A stretch of DNA of 64,000 nucleotides from Paenibacillus_AB hodogayensis (GCF_039536325.1 NZ_BAAAYO010000001.1:434001-498000), one strand, 5' to 3'; positions 27,343 to 36,329 are shown, numbered from the stretch's first letter. Notes: generated from the letters alone by a model not told the origin. A program made the numbers and translations.

Positions 27343-27505
27343 GTGTATTCCTCCTTCATAAGTAATAGATTAGTTATTAGATACGAGTCAAACGATTCCT
27401 CTTTCAACCAATTTATCGGCGTAATAAAATGACTTAACCATTACGCTATGCTGCCCGTTAGCACAGCGAGGCCACCGAATCGTCCCGGCAGCCCCGCCAT
27501 ATCAA

Positions 27506-27859
27506 TTATTTCGTTAGCTCAAAAGTGCTGAAATTCAGCCTTTGTAATTTCTTTTCGATGTGTATTTCACGAAGTAATAAAAATAAAGGAAGGCCTAATG
27601 AAACACCTGCTACAAGAGTACCTATAATCGGCAACCATAACGACCTCATACCCTTTCTTTTGCCTTCGAAGAGAATGAACCCAATAAGTACAATTGCTGA
27701 TACTAAAACATCCATCCATGCAAATGATCCAATGCGCGTCTGAGTTATTTCTTCAACTAATTGAGACATATCCAGGCCATTCTGAATGATCCATGGAAGA
27801 AATTGCGAATACGGTAACACAACTCCCAAAACCGCTAATATTCCATAAAAGTATTTCAA
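27506..27859 (-). CDS. DUF2834-family membrane protein
   Basis: 117 residues from TTG 27859, preceded by GGAGGG with seven-base spacing. Three predicted helices with the pattern YFYGILAVLGVVLPYSQFLPW near the N terminus and SFAWMDVLVSAIVLIGFI in the middle, as in DUF2834 proteins, followed by GKRKGMRSLWLPI and a final helix. Function unknown, inner membrane. AT-rich like its neighbours. Confidence 0.7.
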   Translation of the reverse strand: MKYFYGILAVLGVVLPYSQFLPWIIQNGLDMSQLVEEITQTRIGSFAWMDVLVSAIVLIGFILFEGKRKGMRSLWLPIIGTLVAGVSLGLPLFLLLREIHIEKKLQRLNFSTFELTK

Positions 27860-28041
27860 CGAAAAGCCCTCCGCAACTACTTTAAATATAAAATATATCC
27901 CTTTAGTATTTCTCATATCTTATCTATTTTCCTTTATTTTCAACTAAATTAACCTGCCAGTTAGTTGTACGAAAAACAAAAAGGCCGCATCAGCAGCCCC
28001 CATTGCACCAAACTTGTATTAGCTTCCATTCCTTTCGAACT

Positions 28042-28722
28042 TTATTTGTAGTACGACGTCGTCAAAGGAATGACAAATCCGCCGCCGGACCCTTTGATCT
28101 CAATATACACATCGGAGATGCCTCCGATATTGGCTTCAATCGTTTTCATCTTGTCTTCGACAGTTACCGTATCCTGCTTGAGCAGTTTGAGCGTGCCGCT
28201 TTCATAAATGCTGATCTCGAACTCTTTGTTTATAGCGGCTGCCTGCAGGTACAACTTCTGATATTTTTTATCCGGGGTAAGCATAAAAGAACCGCTGCCA
28301 TTGCTGCTGTTATCCTCTACATTGTTATAAAGCACTTCTTTATAGTCTTTGTTCTGATAGATCGTGCGCTTCGGATCGGACGTAAGGTAGCTGCCGCCGT
28401 CATACTCTTCGCCTGTAATGGAGATACCGTCGACTTTCTCGCCCAGAAGCACGGTTGTTGTAGCCACGTCGTAATCAACAGCAACTCCTAACGCATTTGC
28501 AATTGCTCTCACAGGCAAGTATGTACTGCCTTGATATGTAATTGGTACAATGGCGTTCCCTTGTTCGTCGTTCAATTGTGCCGGCACTCCGTTCACCTTA
28601 ACGGTCAAAGTATGATTCAAATAAGCTTGAATCGTCTCAAGATTGGCGCCTGCATAAACGCCAGCGCTAGCTCCCAGCAGCAAAGATATCCCTGCGACTG
28701 AAGCGATTAGTTTCTTTCTCAT
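28042..28722 (-). CDS. Secreted protein with copper-amine-oxidase N-terminal (stalk) domain
   Basis: 226 residues from ATG 28722 (GGGAGGAGAG upstream). A clear signal peptide (MRKKLIASVAGISLLLGASA, cleavage near YAG). Residues 30-100 form the copper-amine-oxidase-N module (KVNGVPAQLNDEQGNAIVPI; TYLPVRAIANALGVAVDYD), common in Paenibacillus exported proteins and probably a wall-binding or dimerising module rather than an oxidase. The C-terminal half is a beta-rich domain I do not recognise. A perfect palindrome CAACACAAT-atta-ATTGTGTTG at 28818-28839 lies about 100 bases upstream and may be an operator. Confidence 0.75.
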   Translation of the reverse strand: MRKKLIASVAGISLLLGASAGVYAGANLETIQAYLNHTLTVKVNGVPAQLNDEQGNAIVPITYQGSTYLPVRAIANALGVAVDYDVATTTVLLGEKVDGISITGEEYDGGSYLTSDPKRTIYQNKDYKEVLYNNVEDNSSNGSGSFMLTPDKKYQKLYLQAAAINKEFEISIYESGTLKLLKQDTVTVEDKMKTIEANIGGISDVYIEIKGSGGGFVIPLTTSYYK

Positions 28723-28860
28723 GAATGCTCTCCTCCCGATATCAAATGATGAAACTATAATTATATACGTCTCTGAAATAAACAAGGTTGCAAAACTAAA
28801 ATTTTTTACGGAGTTTGCAACACAATATTAATTGTGTTGTGCTAGACTCTATCGAATGGT

Positions 28861-28995
28861 ACGCGACTTCATGAAGATGCCATGAACAAGGCGCAAGCTA
28901 TTCTTGTCAATTACCACCATAAGCTGTCGCTGCCTTCTTATTGGGGCGATGGCACTACGTCCTCATCAGACGGGATGCGCGTTCAGATCGGAATG
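28861..28995 (+). pseudogene. Tn3-family transposase fragment
   Basis: One frame reads TRLHEDAMNKAQAILVNYHH, then KLSLPSYWGDGTTSSSDGMR. The YWGDGTTSSSDGQ-type segment is the catalytic-core signature of Tn3-family TnpA proteins of about 1,000 residues. Only about 45 codons survive, with no start or stop of its own. A truncated TniQ-like gene follows within 300 bases, so this is a scar of past transposition. Confidence 0.8.
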
Positions 28996-29085
28996 CCTCG
29001 CGAAGCAACTTGCCTATTTGAAGAGAATGGAACACGGAAGAAAAACGAGACTGGTCAGATAGAAAGATGGTGTACCATTGAGATT

Positions 29086-29153
29086 ACACACCTTTCTTTG
29101 TTTGCATGGTTGCTCGACACTTCCATGATATCAAACAAAGAGGGTGTTTTTTT
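29086..29153 (+). terminator. Long hairpin with T run
   Basis: ACACCTTTCTTTGTTTG (from 29086) pairs with CAAACAAAGAGGGTGT (ending near 29147) around a 26-base loop, and a run of seven T follows on the plus strand. It would terminate plus-strand transcripts; no intact plus-strand gene precedes it, so it may have belonged to the lost transposon. Confidence 0.5.
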
Positions 29154-29205
29154 GTCAATCAATAGAAAAAGAGGTCTTGGCTCTTAGAACTACAAGGGAT
29201 TCGAC

Positions 29206-29418
29206 CTATTTTGTTACTGCGAAAGTTGAGTTAGTTATGCTAGATAGTTTAGTGGTATCTATGTTCATATTTTGATTTTTATTTATAACTCGTTCAGCTT
29301 GCCAAGATATTTCATGATGATTTGCAAGTGAAAATCTATATAGGTAACTAACTAAACTTTCATCCTCAATGACCTCTGGAACAAAGGGCGTTTTTAGTTC
29401 TCCTTTCAGTAGTATCAT
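29206..29418 (-). CDS. TniQ-like protein, truncated
   Basis: 70 codons from ATG 29418 (open frame back to 29511). VPEVIEDESLVSYLYRFSLANHH matches the opening of TniQ/TnsD-type target-selection proteins (PxxxEDESLxSYLxRLAxxN), which usually run several hundred residues with Zn-binding cysteines. Here the frame stops after about 40 further residues with no Cys, so only the N-terminal cap remains. A hairpin (AGGCAGACG / CGTCTGCCT near 29443-29473) lies upstream. Probably non-functional, though a stand-alone short protein cannot be excluded. Confidence 0.5.
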   Translation of the reverse strand: MILLKGELKTPFVPEVIEDESLVSYLYRFSLANHHEISWQAERVINKNQNMNIDTTKLSSITNSTFAVTK

Positions 29419-29618
29419 TAAATATTGCTCGATAATATAGAAAGGCAGACGATTAGATTTCACCGTCTGCCTCGTTGTATAATATTTATGCACTTTGTTG
29501 AATAACACCACGATCTAATCAAATCTGCAACAAAATTTCTAACGAATTATGAAACAATTCTAATTAATTATGGAATTTCACAGTTATAGTATGACAAAAC
29601 AAAAGGATCATCCCCCGC

Positions 29619-32600
29619 TCAACACTTGCTATACCCGCAATTGGCGCATGTTTTGCAGCCCTCGGTGTTGATCAGCGAGGCGCTGCCGCAAGACGGGCAT
29701 AGATCGGTGGAGACGTGGCTGCCGGGGTATACCGGCGGCTTCGCTGCGCCTGCGCCGGAGCCGATCGTTTCCACAGTTGCCGTGACTTCCTGCGTAGCGG
29801 TGACGTACGGCTCCGACTCGTCGCCGCTGTGCATCTCGAGCGCCTTGGCGACCGCGTCGGCGATCGATTCGACCCGATTGGCGCCAAACCCGATCGCCCC
29901 GGAGCCGCCGATGCCTTTCAAATGCTTGATAAGCAGCTGCACCTTGTCGCCATGGTCGCCATAACGCAGGAATAACGAGCACACGCGGCCAAGCGCCTCG
30001 GACATCGCGAATACGTCGGAGCCGGCTTTGCCGACGTTCAGGAAGATTTCGCTCGGCGTGTCGTTCATGTCGTTGATCGTAATGTAGGCCATGCCGAACG
30101 GCGTATTGAATTTGTAAGTGGCGCCGCGCAGCGTCTGCGGCCGCTTCTTGTACTGCTTGTCGAACACCTGCTTCGTTTGCGGATCGATGCCGACGGTCAG
30201 CGTGTCGGACAGCTTCGTCAACGACGGGTCATCCCCGGACTGTGCGGCAGGCTGCTCGGTCGCCGGCTGCGGAGCCGGTTCGACAGACGCCGTCTGCGCT
30301 CCGCTCGCTTCCTTCTTGTCTTCCTTCTTCTCGGTCGACAGCACCTGCACGTCGCGGCTGCCGTCGCGGTAGATGGTCACGCCTTTGCAGCCGAGATCGA
30401 AAGCCAGCTCGTACAGCTTCTTCGTCTCCTCGACCGTAAAGTCCGACGGACAGTTGGCCGTCTTCGAGATCGAGCTGTCCACCCACGTCTGGATCGCCGC
30501 CTGCACGCGAATATGGTCCTCAGCGGACAAGCTCATCGCCGTAACGAAGTAGTCCGGCAGCTCCTCGTCCGGATGACGGTCCTTGTATTCCTGCGCGATC
30601 GGCACGTATTGCTTGTCGAAGCCGAGACGGCTTTGGCGGTAATATTCGAAGGCAAAGTAAGGCTCGATGCCGGTCGACGTGCCGACCATCGTTCCCGTGC
30701 TCCCCGTCGGCGCCTGCGTAATGACGGTGACGTTGCGCATGCCATTGTCGCGAATCGCCGCGCCCACCTCCGGAAACGTGTCCGTCATTCGTTTCATAAA
30801 CCCGCTTTGCAAAAACTTCTCGGTATCGAAATGAACGAACGATCCTTTCTCGCCGGCGATATCCGCAGAAGCCAGATACGCCTCTCTGGCCATAAAGCCG
30901 TACAGCTTGTCGAGAAACTCGAGCGATTCCGGGCTGCCGTAACGCACCTTCAGCTTGATCATCAGCTCGGCCAGCCCCATGGTGCCCATGCCGATCCGGC
31001 GCTCGCCCTTCTGGTTGATTTCGTTCTCCTCGAAATGATAGGGCGTCCGGTCGATGACGTTGTCCAGAAAACGGACGGAATAGCGGACGGTCGTACCGAG
31101 CTCGTCCCAAGCCACATCCTGTTTGTCCTCATCGTAAAACTTGGACAAATTGATGGCCGACAAGTTGCACACGCCCCAAGCGGGAAGTCCTTGTTCTCCG
31201 CAGTTATGAGCAACGAATCCGTTCGCTACGAGCGAGTGCGTGACCGGCTCGGTCACATCGTATACCGTGACGATCTCCCCCGCCTCGACGCTTTCCACGG
31301 CCGACTGGAATTTCTCCGCTTTGCGGGAAGGACGCGCAATACGTTCGAGCGCCTGCTGCTTGCGTGCGATTAACCCAAAACCGATATTTTCCTTAAAAGC
31401 AACGATATTGTTGCCGCTCAGGATCAGCTCGTAGAACATGCTGCCGGCATACTCCCGCTCTTCTCCCGCTATGGTCGTATAGGTAAATGCGCGTTGGTTC
31501 GCTTTCGGACGGGCATATATATGACCATGTACGCCAAAGTTCAGAAGCAGCAGCTGCACGTCCTGAAGCAGCTTGCGGGATGCGGATGTCAAACGAACGC
31601 TTCGGTGCATGTCGTCGTTCTCGTATACGCATCCGTCCGCGCTGAACAAGGCGCGCAAATAAGCCACAACGGTCGTTCGCGATGCCGTAAACAAGGCGGA
31701 AGGAACGGCCTTTTCCGGCGCCTTTACCCGTTTCACGCCCAGCTCTTCCAGACGATCGACCAGTTCCTTTCTCCACCAAAATACTTGCGAGGTTCCATTC
31801 GCTCGCGTGTACACCTTCGCATCAACTCCCGAGACGGATTGCCCCGCAGCCAACAGCGTCTCAAGCGCTTCCCGGTCATCCCGCCCGAACACCATGCCAA
31901 TGTCGCCGCGCGCTGCCAGCCAGCCATCGCCCGTCAGCCAGCCAAGGAACGTCCCCCATGCTTCGCCAAGTTCATCGCGTTCGGCAAACGATCCTTCGCC
32001 GGATTGGATGTACACCCTGTCATGCGCCGTCAAATGCTGCGCTTCCTTCCAGCCCTTGTCCGTATACAGGCGATGCTCCGGCGTCACCTTCAGCTCCATC
32101 CCGTTGCGCAGCTTGACGATCAGGGTTTGTTTGGTCCCCGTCGGAAAGACAGTGGCGCTCCGCATCGTGACGCCATTCCGCTCGTAGGAACGCCCGTTCA
32201 CCACTGCTGCCATATGGACAAGACGATCATCCGTAGCGGTCATGAACGACGCGCTGCCCGCTTTGCGGTACAACTCCTCAATGGTGATCAGTCCGAACTC
32301 GGTCGAAATGCGCGTTTCCGGATGAAAGCATGGATTCGTACAAATAATCGGGTTGAAATACCAGCTGTTGGACATCTGGTTGTAATATTCCATAAACACG
32401 ACGCCCGGCTCGGCCGAACGCCAGGCGGATTCGATGATGGTATGCCACACTTCGCGCGCCTTGACGGTGCGGTACGGCTTAACCGCCTTGCCAAGCGCTT
32501 TCCATTTGGCCAGGTCTCCGTCCCACTTCTCGTTGTACTCGGGATCGGTCGTATCCGGGAACGCGAGCTCCCAGTCGAGATCCTCCTTGACAGCCTGCAT

Positions 32601-33383
32601 GAAGCCGTTGCTGACGCATACGGACAAGTTGGCGTTCGTAATCTGCCCCATGGTGGATTTGACGGTAATGAAATCGACGAGATCGGGATGCCAGTCGTTG
32701 ATCATGAGCATTAACGCCCCACGGCGGCTGCCTCCCTGCTCGATCAAACCGGTCGTATAGCTAAACAGCCCGCCCCACGATACGGCGCCGCTCGACGAGC
32801 CGTTGACGCCTCTCACCACCGAGCGGCGCGGACGCAGCGAAGACAGGTTGATCCCGACGCCGCCCCCGCGGGACATAATCTCGGTCATCTCCGATAGCGT
32901 GGCCATGATCCCTCCCCGGCTGTCGTGCGGAGACGGAATGACGTAACAGTTGAACAGCGTCAGCTCATCGCTCGCTCCCGCTCCGGCGGCAATCCGCCCG
33001 CCTGGAACCAGCTTCCAGTCGTCGAGAATGGTCCGGAACTTGTCCTGCCATTCGCGCTGCTTCTCCTCGGTGCGCTCCACCGAAGCCATCGCCGCCGCCA
33101 GACGGTCCCAAAGCTGCTCCGGCGTCTTCTCCTTCGTGAGCGTCAGCCGGTCCACGGTCGATTCGAACAGCTCGCCGCTGCGCAGCCGAATGGTCACCTG
33201 ACGTCCGTTGCGGGCGACCACCTCGCCGACTTCCTTGGACGGAAATTTCGGATCGTCCTTGGTCAGGACGAGCACGACGTCGCCGACGACGGTATGATCC
33301 GTATCCGCATCCTTCCACGCGTAACGATCGAGAAATATTTTTTCGCTGAGCCCTTCCAGCCGCTTGGTTTGTACCGTTTCCAA
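29619..33383 (-). CDS. nrdJ: Adenosylcobalamin-dependent ribonucleoside-diphosphate reductase (class II) with intein
   Basis: 1,254 residues from TTG 33383 (GGGAGGG upstream). Reduces ribonucleotides to deoxyribonucleotides using a B12-derived radical. The mature extein would be 878 residues: N-terminal ATP-site region, FNCYVIPSPHDSRGGI with a redox Cys, radical-site NPCGEQGLPAWGVCNLSAIN, then a TSCPD domain (about 1090-1160) and a Zn-ribbon tail (CPSCGS...CKTCANCGYSKC). The chain is interrupted by a 376-residue intein at residues 352-727. Upstream tandem NrdR-like boxes overlap the promoter. The dispensable-looking strand-opposite frames are shadows. Confidence 0.95.
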   Translation of the reverse strand: METVQTKRLEGLSEKIFLDRYAWKDADTDHTVVGDVVLVLTKDDPKFPSKEVGEVVARNGRQVTIRLRSGELFESTVDRLTLTKEKTPEQLWDRLAAAMASVERTEEKQREWQDKFRTILDDWKLVPGGRIAAGAGASDELTLFNCYVIPSPHDSRGGIMATLSEMTEIMSRGGGVGINLSSLRPRRSVVRGVNGSSSGAVSWGGLFSYTTGLIEQGGSRRGALMLMINDWHPDLVDFITVKSTMGQITNANLSVCVSNGFMQAVKEDLDWELAFPDTTDPEYNEKWDGDLAKWKALGKAVKPYRTVKAREVWHTIIESAWRSAEPGVVFMEYYNQMSNSWYFNPIICTNPCFHPETRISTEFGLITIEELYRKAGSASFMTATDDRLVHMAAVVNGRSYERNGVTMRSATVFPTGTKQTLIVKLRNGMELKVTPEHRLYTDKGWKEAQHLTAHDRVYIQSGEGSFAERDELGEAWGTFLGWLTGDGWLAARGDIGMVFGRDDREALETLLAAGQSVSGVDAKVYTRANGTSQVFWWRKELVDRLEELGVKRVKAPEKAVPSALFTASRTTVVAYLRALFSADGCVYENDDMHRSVRLTSASRKLLQDVQLLLLNFGVHGHIYARPKANQRAFTYTTIAGEEREYAGSMFYELILSGNNIVAFKENIGFGLIARKQQALERIARPSRKAEKFQSAVESVEAGEIVTVYDVTEPVTHSLVANGFVAHNCGEQGLPAWGVCNLSAINLSKFYDEDKQDVAWDELGTTVRYSVRFLDNVIDRTPYHFEENEINQKGERRIGMGTMGLAELMIKLKVRYGSPESLEFLDKLYGFMAREAYLASADIAGEKGSFVHFDTEKFLQSGFMKRMTDTFPEVGAAIRDNGMRNVTVITQAPTGSTGTMVGTSTGIEPYFAFEYYRQSRLGFDKQYVPIAQEYKDRHPDEELPDYFVTAMSLSAEDHIRVQAAIQTWVDSSISKTANCPSDFTVEETKKLYELAFDLGCKGVTIYRDGSRDVQVLSTEKKEDKKEASGAQTASVEPAPQPATEQPAAQSGDDPSLTKLSDTLTVGIDPQTKQVFDKQYKKRPQTLRGATYKFNTPFGMAYITINDMNDTPSEIFLNVGKAGSDVFAMSEALGRVCSLFLRYGDHGDKVQLLIKHLKGIGGSGAIGFGANRVESIADAVAKALEMHSGDESEPYVTATQEVTATVETIGSGAGAAKPPVYPGSHVSTDLCPSCGSASLINTEGCKTCANCGYSKC
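31203..32330 (-). other. Intein in NrdJ with LAGLIDADG-type homing endonuclease
   Basis: 376 codons inserted between NPIICTNP and CGEQGLPAW. All splice motifs are visible: Cys1 in CFHPETRIS, block B TPEHRLYT, C-terminal VYDVTEPVTHSLVANGFVAHN whose last His-Asn is followed by Cys+1. The two dodecapeptide motifs GWLTGDGW and LFSADGCV mark a LAGLIDADG (DOD) endonuclease. Cys+1 is the extein Cys of the NPCGE motif, the thiyl-radical residue, so an unspliced protein must be inactive. Confidence 0.95.
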
Positions 33384-33462
33384 TGGATAGCCCTCCCGGA
33401 ATAAAAATAGATCCGCCGGGCATGCAAAGCCTCTCCTTTGCAGAAGCCCAAACTCGGATCAA

Positions 33463-33512
33463 GCACAATATATTGGTTAGAATTCCATTATACAATACTA
33501 CATATTGTGTAT
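33463..33512 (-). promoter_or_regulatory. Tandem NrdR-like boxes at the nrdJ promoter
   Basis: GCACAATATATTGGTT (33463-33478) and ACTACATATTGTGTAT (33497-33512) both fit the ACACAATATATTGTGT-like NrdR consensus. Their centres are 34 bases apart, about three helical turns. A minus-strand TATAAT (33489-33494) lies between them, so NrdR binding would block the promoter when dATP is high. I see no cobalamin riboswitch in 33384-33850. Confidence 0.7.
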
Positions 33513-33765
33513 CCATCGCATAAACTGCGGAAATGGGCGGGAATATCGCCCCTGCTTGACCCAAGCTGCGATTTCCTCCGTCCACCTCGCTTTTTCGCCC
33601 CTAAACATGTTGCCGAACCGTCGACAAATTCCGCTATTTCGGCGAATTCCTGCGCTGTTTCGTCCTGAAAAAACCGTCCTTCCGACAGATGCGGAAAACG
33701 TTTTCAGCATATTATACAACGCTGCATTTTTATACTGCCTTCCGCCATTTGAATTTTGGCTCATT

Positions 33766-33795
33766 TTGACTTCCGTCCCATTGGTTTGCTAGTAT
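33766..33795 (+). promoter_or_regulatory. Sigma-A promoter of the D-amino-acid aminotransferase gene
   Basis: TTGACT (33766-33771) and TAGTAT (33790-33795) with an 18-base spacer, about 55 bases before the TTG start. Confidence 0.55.
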
Positions 33796-33852
33796 ATTTC
33801 GTAGCATGCCTGAATGCAACCGATGTTATTCCGTGAGGCGAGGTGCTTGCCC

Positions 33853-34683
33853 TTGATATGGATCGACGATCGTTTGGTGCCCGAATCCGAAGCCTCCGTG
33901 TCTTATCTGGATCGCGGCTACTATTTCGGAGATGGCATTTATGAAGTGTTTCGCGTCTATGGCGGTCAACTGTACGAAGCCGAAGCGCATTACGACCGTC
34001 TGGAACGGAGCGCCGGGGCCATCGGCCTGAGGCTCCCCTATACGCGGAAGGAGCTTGGCGGTATCCTGCGTTCGCTGCTGGACAGCGAGCAGGTGCAGGA
34101 CGGCTCCGTGTACATGCAGATCACGCGCGGCGTCGCCCCGCGGGCGCACGATTTCCCGGCCGGCGTTCGGCCCGTTCTGCTCGCTTACTGCACCGCGTCC
34201 GCCCGTCCGCTCGCCATGATGCGCACAGGCGTGTCCGTCATCACCCGGCCGGATATACGCTGGCTGCGGTGCGATCTCAAGACGCTGAACCTGCTCGGCA
34301 GCGTCCTCGCCAAGCAGGAGGCGAAGGAACAGGGCGCCGACGACGTTATTTGGCACCGGGACGGCACCGTGACCGAATGCAGCGCCTCCAACCTGATGAT
34401 CGTCAAGGACGGCGCCGTGCTGACGCATCCGGCCAACCATCTGATTCTGCATGGCGTAACGCGAGCCGTCGTGCTGCGTTTGACCCGGGAGCAGGGCATT
34501 GCCGCGGAGGAACGGGCTTTTTCCTTGGAGACGCTGGCGCAAGCCGAAGAAGCGTTCCTGACCGGGACGACGATGGAGATCGTACCGATCGTACGCATCG
34601 ACGGCATGCCGGTCGGCGGCGGAGTACCCGGCCCGGTAACGCGCCGGCTGCAGCAGGCGTTCGAAGCGACGCTCCCTTCCTGA
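33853..34683 (+). CDS. dat: D-amino-acid aminotransferase
   Basis: 276 residues from TTG 33853 (GAGGCGAGG nine bases upstream). Class-IV PLP aminotransferase that interconverts D-alanine and D-glutamate for peptidoglycan. The opening MIWIDDRLVPESEASVSYLDRG and YYFGDGIYEVFRVYGG are characteristic of D-AAT. PLP Lys is K143 in CDLKTLNLL, and TECSASNLMIV and LTGTTMEIVPI complete the cofactor site. Branched-chain aminotransferase is the main alternative, but the short length and RGYYFGDGIYEV favour Dat. Transcribed away from nrdJ; the MmcQ-family gene follows by 49 bases. Confidence 0.9.
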   Translation: MIWIDDRLVPESEASVSYLDRGYYFGDGIYEVFRVYGGQLYEAEAHYDRLERSAGAIGLRLPYTRKELGGILRSLLDSEQVQDGSVYMQITRGVAPRAHDFPAGVRPVLLAYCTASARPLAMMRTGVSVITRPDIRWLRCDLKTLNLLGSVLAKQEAKEQGADDVIWHRDGTVTECSASNLMIVKDGAVLTHPANHLILHGVTRAVVLRLTREQGIAAEERAFSLETLAQAEEAFLTGTTMEIVPIVRIDGMPVGGGVPGPVTRRLQQAFEATLPS

Positions 34684-34729
34684 ATTCGGCGCAGCCAATT
34701 ATCCGACAAAAGGAGGCCAAGACGGACCG

Positions 34730-35080
34730 ATGGACTACAAGGAACTTACGGCCTACTGTTTGAGCAAAACCGGCGCTTACGAGGATTACCCGTTCGGACC
34801 GGACCCTTTGGTAATGAAGGTCGCATCCAAAATATTCGCGTTTTTTTCCGTTGTGGACGGTTGGATCCATATCGCCCTCAAGTGCGAGCCGGAGGCGGCG
34901 GAATTGCTCCGCTTGGAATACGCCGCGGTCAAGCCCGGTTACCACTTGAACAAGAGGCATTGGAACACCGTCGTGATCGACGGCACGATTCCCGCCGAGG
35001 AGCTGCGCGGCATGATCGACCACTCGTATACGCTCGTCGTCCGCAAGCTGACCCGGGCGGAGAAGGAGCGCATCGGCTGA
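34730..35080 (+). CDS. MmcQ/YjbR family protein
   Basis: 116 residues. YCLSKTGAYEDYPFGPDPLVMKV near the N terminus, FAFFSVVDGWIHIALKCEPEAAELLR in the middle and NKRHWNTVVIDGTIPAEEL are the family's signature segments. These small proteins have a CyaY-like fold and were named for DNA binding, but their role is unproven. GGAGG lies twelve bases upstream. Probably co-transcribed with dat. Confidence 0.85.
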   Translation: MDYKELTAYCLSKTGAYEDYPFGPDPLVMKVASKIFAFFSVVDGWIHIALKCEPEAAELLRLEYAAVKPGYHLNKRHWNTVVIDGTIPAEELRGMIDHSYTLVVRKLTRAEKERIG

Positions 35081-35195
35081 GGCAAGCTCCAAATGCATGA
35101 CCCGACGCCGAAGTTCGCGTCCGTGGGGCTTCTTCCGCTCCATACACGATGAATGGGGCCCGGACGGCCTGCAGTGCCCTATGCCTCTAATGCCA

Positions 35196-35240
35196 AAAAC
35201 CCCCTTTCGTTCGGACGATTCTCCGAAAAAAGGGGGTTTT
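35196..35240. terminator. Bidirectional terminator between the MmcQ-family gene and lipM
   Basis: AAAAACCCCCTTT pairs with AAAGGGGGTTTT around a 22-base loop, with A and T runs that serve both strands. It ends the dat transcript and the convergent lipM transcript. Confidence 0.8.
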
Positions 35241-35251
35241 CCTGTTGAAGG

Positions 35252-36103
35252 CTAGCGGCGCAGATTCCAGTCGTCGCTGCCGTATTTGTCCGCTGCGAGC
35301 GAAACGGCCAGCTCTTTCTCGTAGGCAGTCAGCTCGCCTTCCACGAGGCGTACGTTCAAGCCTTCGCCGATGCCGGCATGGAACGCCGCTTCCGCCTCCG
35401 CATAGGTGACCGGCCCTTTGCCCATTCCCCGGCAAATGTCGCCGATCGATACCGCTTTGGTGTGGAACGATTGCTTAAGCCGCTCCTTAACCCGTTCGTT
35501 GGAAAACCGCAACAGCGAGAACAGCTGCTCGACGTCCATCTCCAGCAAAATCGAGCCGTGCTGCAAAATGACTCCCCGCGATCTCGTCTGCGCGCTTCCG
35601 GCGATTTTCCGCCCTTCCACGACAAGCTCGTACCACGACGGAGAGTCGAAGCACGCCGCCGAGCCGGCCGTCGACGTATATTTCGCCTTCTCCTCCGAAG
35701 ACCCGAGATTGACCATCTCCGCGCGCAAGCCGAGATGGCGGAAGCCGTGCACGAGCCCTTCGCTTAGTACGCGGTACGCCTCGTTGACCGTCGACGGCAT
35801 GTCCGGGTACTCCTCCGAGACGATCATGCTATATGTCAGCTCGCGGTCGTGCAGCACCGCGCGCCCGCCTGTCGGACGCCGCACGAAGCCGACTCCCTGG
35901 CGCTCCAGCTCGTCCAAAGCGATCTCGTCCTCGGCCTTCTGAAAGTAGCCGATCGACAGCGTGGCCGGGTTCCAGCCGTAAAAACGGACCGTCGGCGGCG
36001 TCTTGCCCTCGCTATGCGCGATCAGCATCGCTTCGTCTATCGCCATATTGTCAGCGGGCGTCCCTGCGCCCGATCGGATAAATCTCCATACTTGCTCTGT
36101 CAT
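35252..36103 (-). CDS. lipM: Octanoyltransferase LipM
   Basis: 283 residues from ATG 36103. Moves octanoyl groups from acyl carrier protein to GcvH in lipoate synthesis, cytoplasmic. WRFIRSGAGTPADNMAIDEAML, RFYGWNPATLSIGYFQ, RRPTGGRAVLHDRELTYS, the nucleophile C151 in AACFDSPSWYELVVEGRK and GSAQTRSRGVILQHGSILL align end to end with Bacillus subtilis LipM (278 residues). An in-frame extension to 36247 has no family similarity. Confidence 0.93.
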   Translation of the reverse strand: MTEQVWRFIRSGAGTPADNMAIDEAMLIAHSEGKTPPTVRFYGWNPATLSIGYFQKAEDEIALDELERQGVGFVRRPTGGRAVLHDRELTYSMIVSEEYPDMPSTVNEAYRVLSEGLVHGFRHLGLRAEMVNLGSSEEKAKYTSTAGSAACFDSPSWYELVVEGRKIAGSAQTRSRGVILQHGSILLEMDVEQLFSLLRFSNERVKERLKQSFHTKAVSIGDICRGMGKGPVTYAEAEAAFHAGIGEGLNVRLVEGELTAYEKELAVSLAADKYGSDDWNLRR

Positions 36104-36300
36104 GCTTCCCCGTCTCCCTTCCCGTGCCCCGATGCGGAACGAAAGCTTTGCTGGGCTGTCGCGCCCTTCATCTTCGCCGCTTCGGCACACTTTGCCGCTC
36201 ATGCTGTCATTCTTCCTTATGGTACTACGTTTCCGACGGCTTTTCAAAAACGGCTCGACGCAATTCGCTTTTTTCGATAGATCGTATTCGATATTTCCAT

Positions 36301-36329
36301 TTTACTTCTGCGCCCGCCGACTCTATAAT
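36301..36329 (+). promoter_or_regulatory. Sigma-A promoter of the tct operon
   Basis: TTTACT (36301-36306) and TATAAT (36324-36329) with an ideal 17-base spacer, 60 bases before the tctC start. Confidence 0.65.

Noticed and set aside
27360..27495. Minus strand GGGCAGCATAGCGTAATGGTT looked like the start of a tRNA, with a GCTGCC/GGCAGC hairpin beside it.
   Set aside because: No cloverleaf: acceptor, anticodon and T arms do not pair and the TTCRAAT loop is missing.
30177..31373. Very long plus-strand open frame of 398 codons opposite nrdJ.
   Set aside because: Arg/His-rich shadow of the high-GC nrdJ gene; no start signals or family similarity.
33384..33850. Possible cobalamin riboswitch upstream of the B12-dependent reductase.
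   Set aside because: No B12-box-like sequence; the conserved signals there are NrdR-like boxes.
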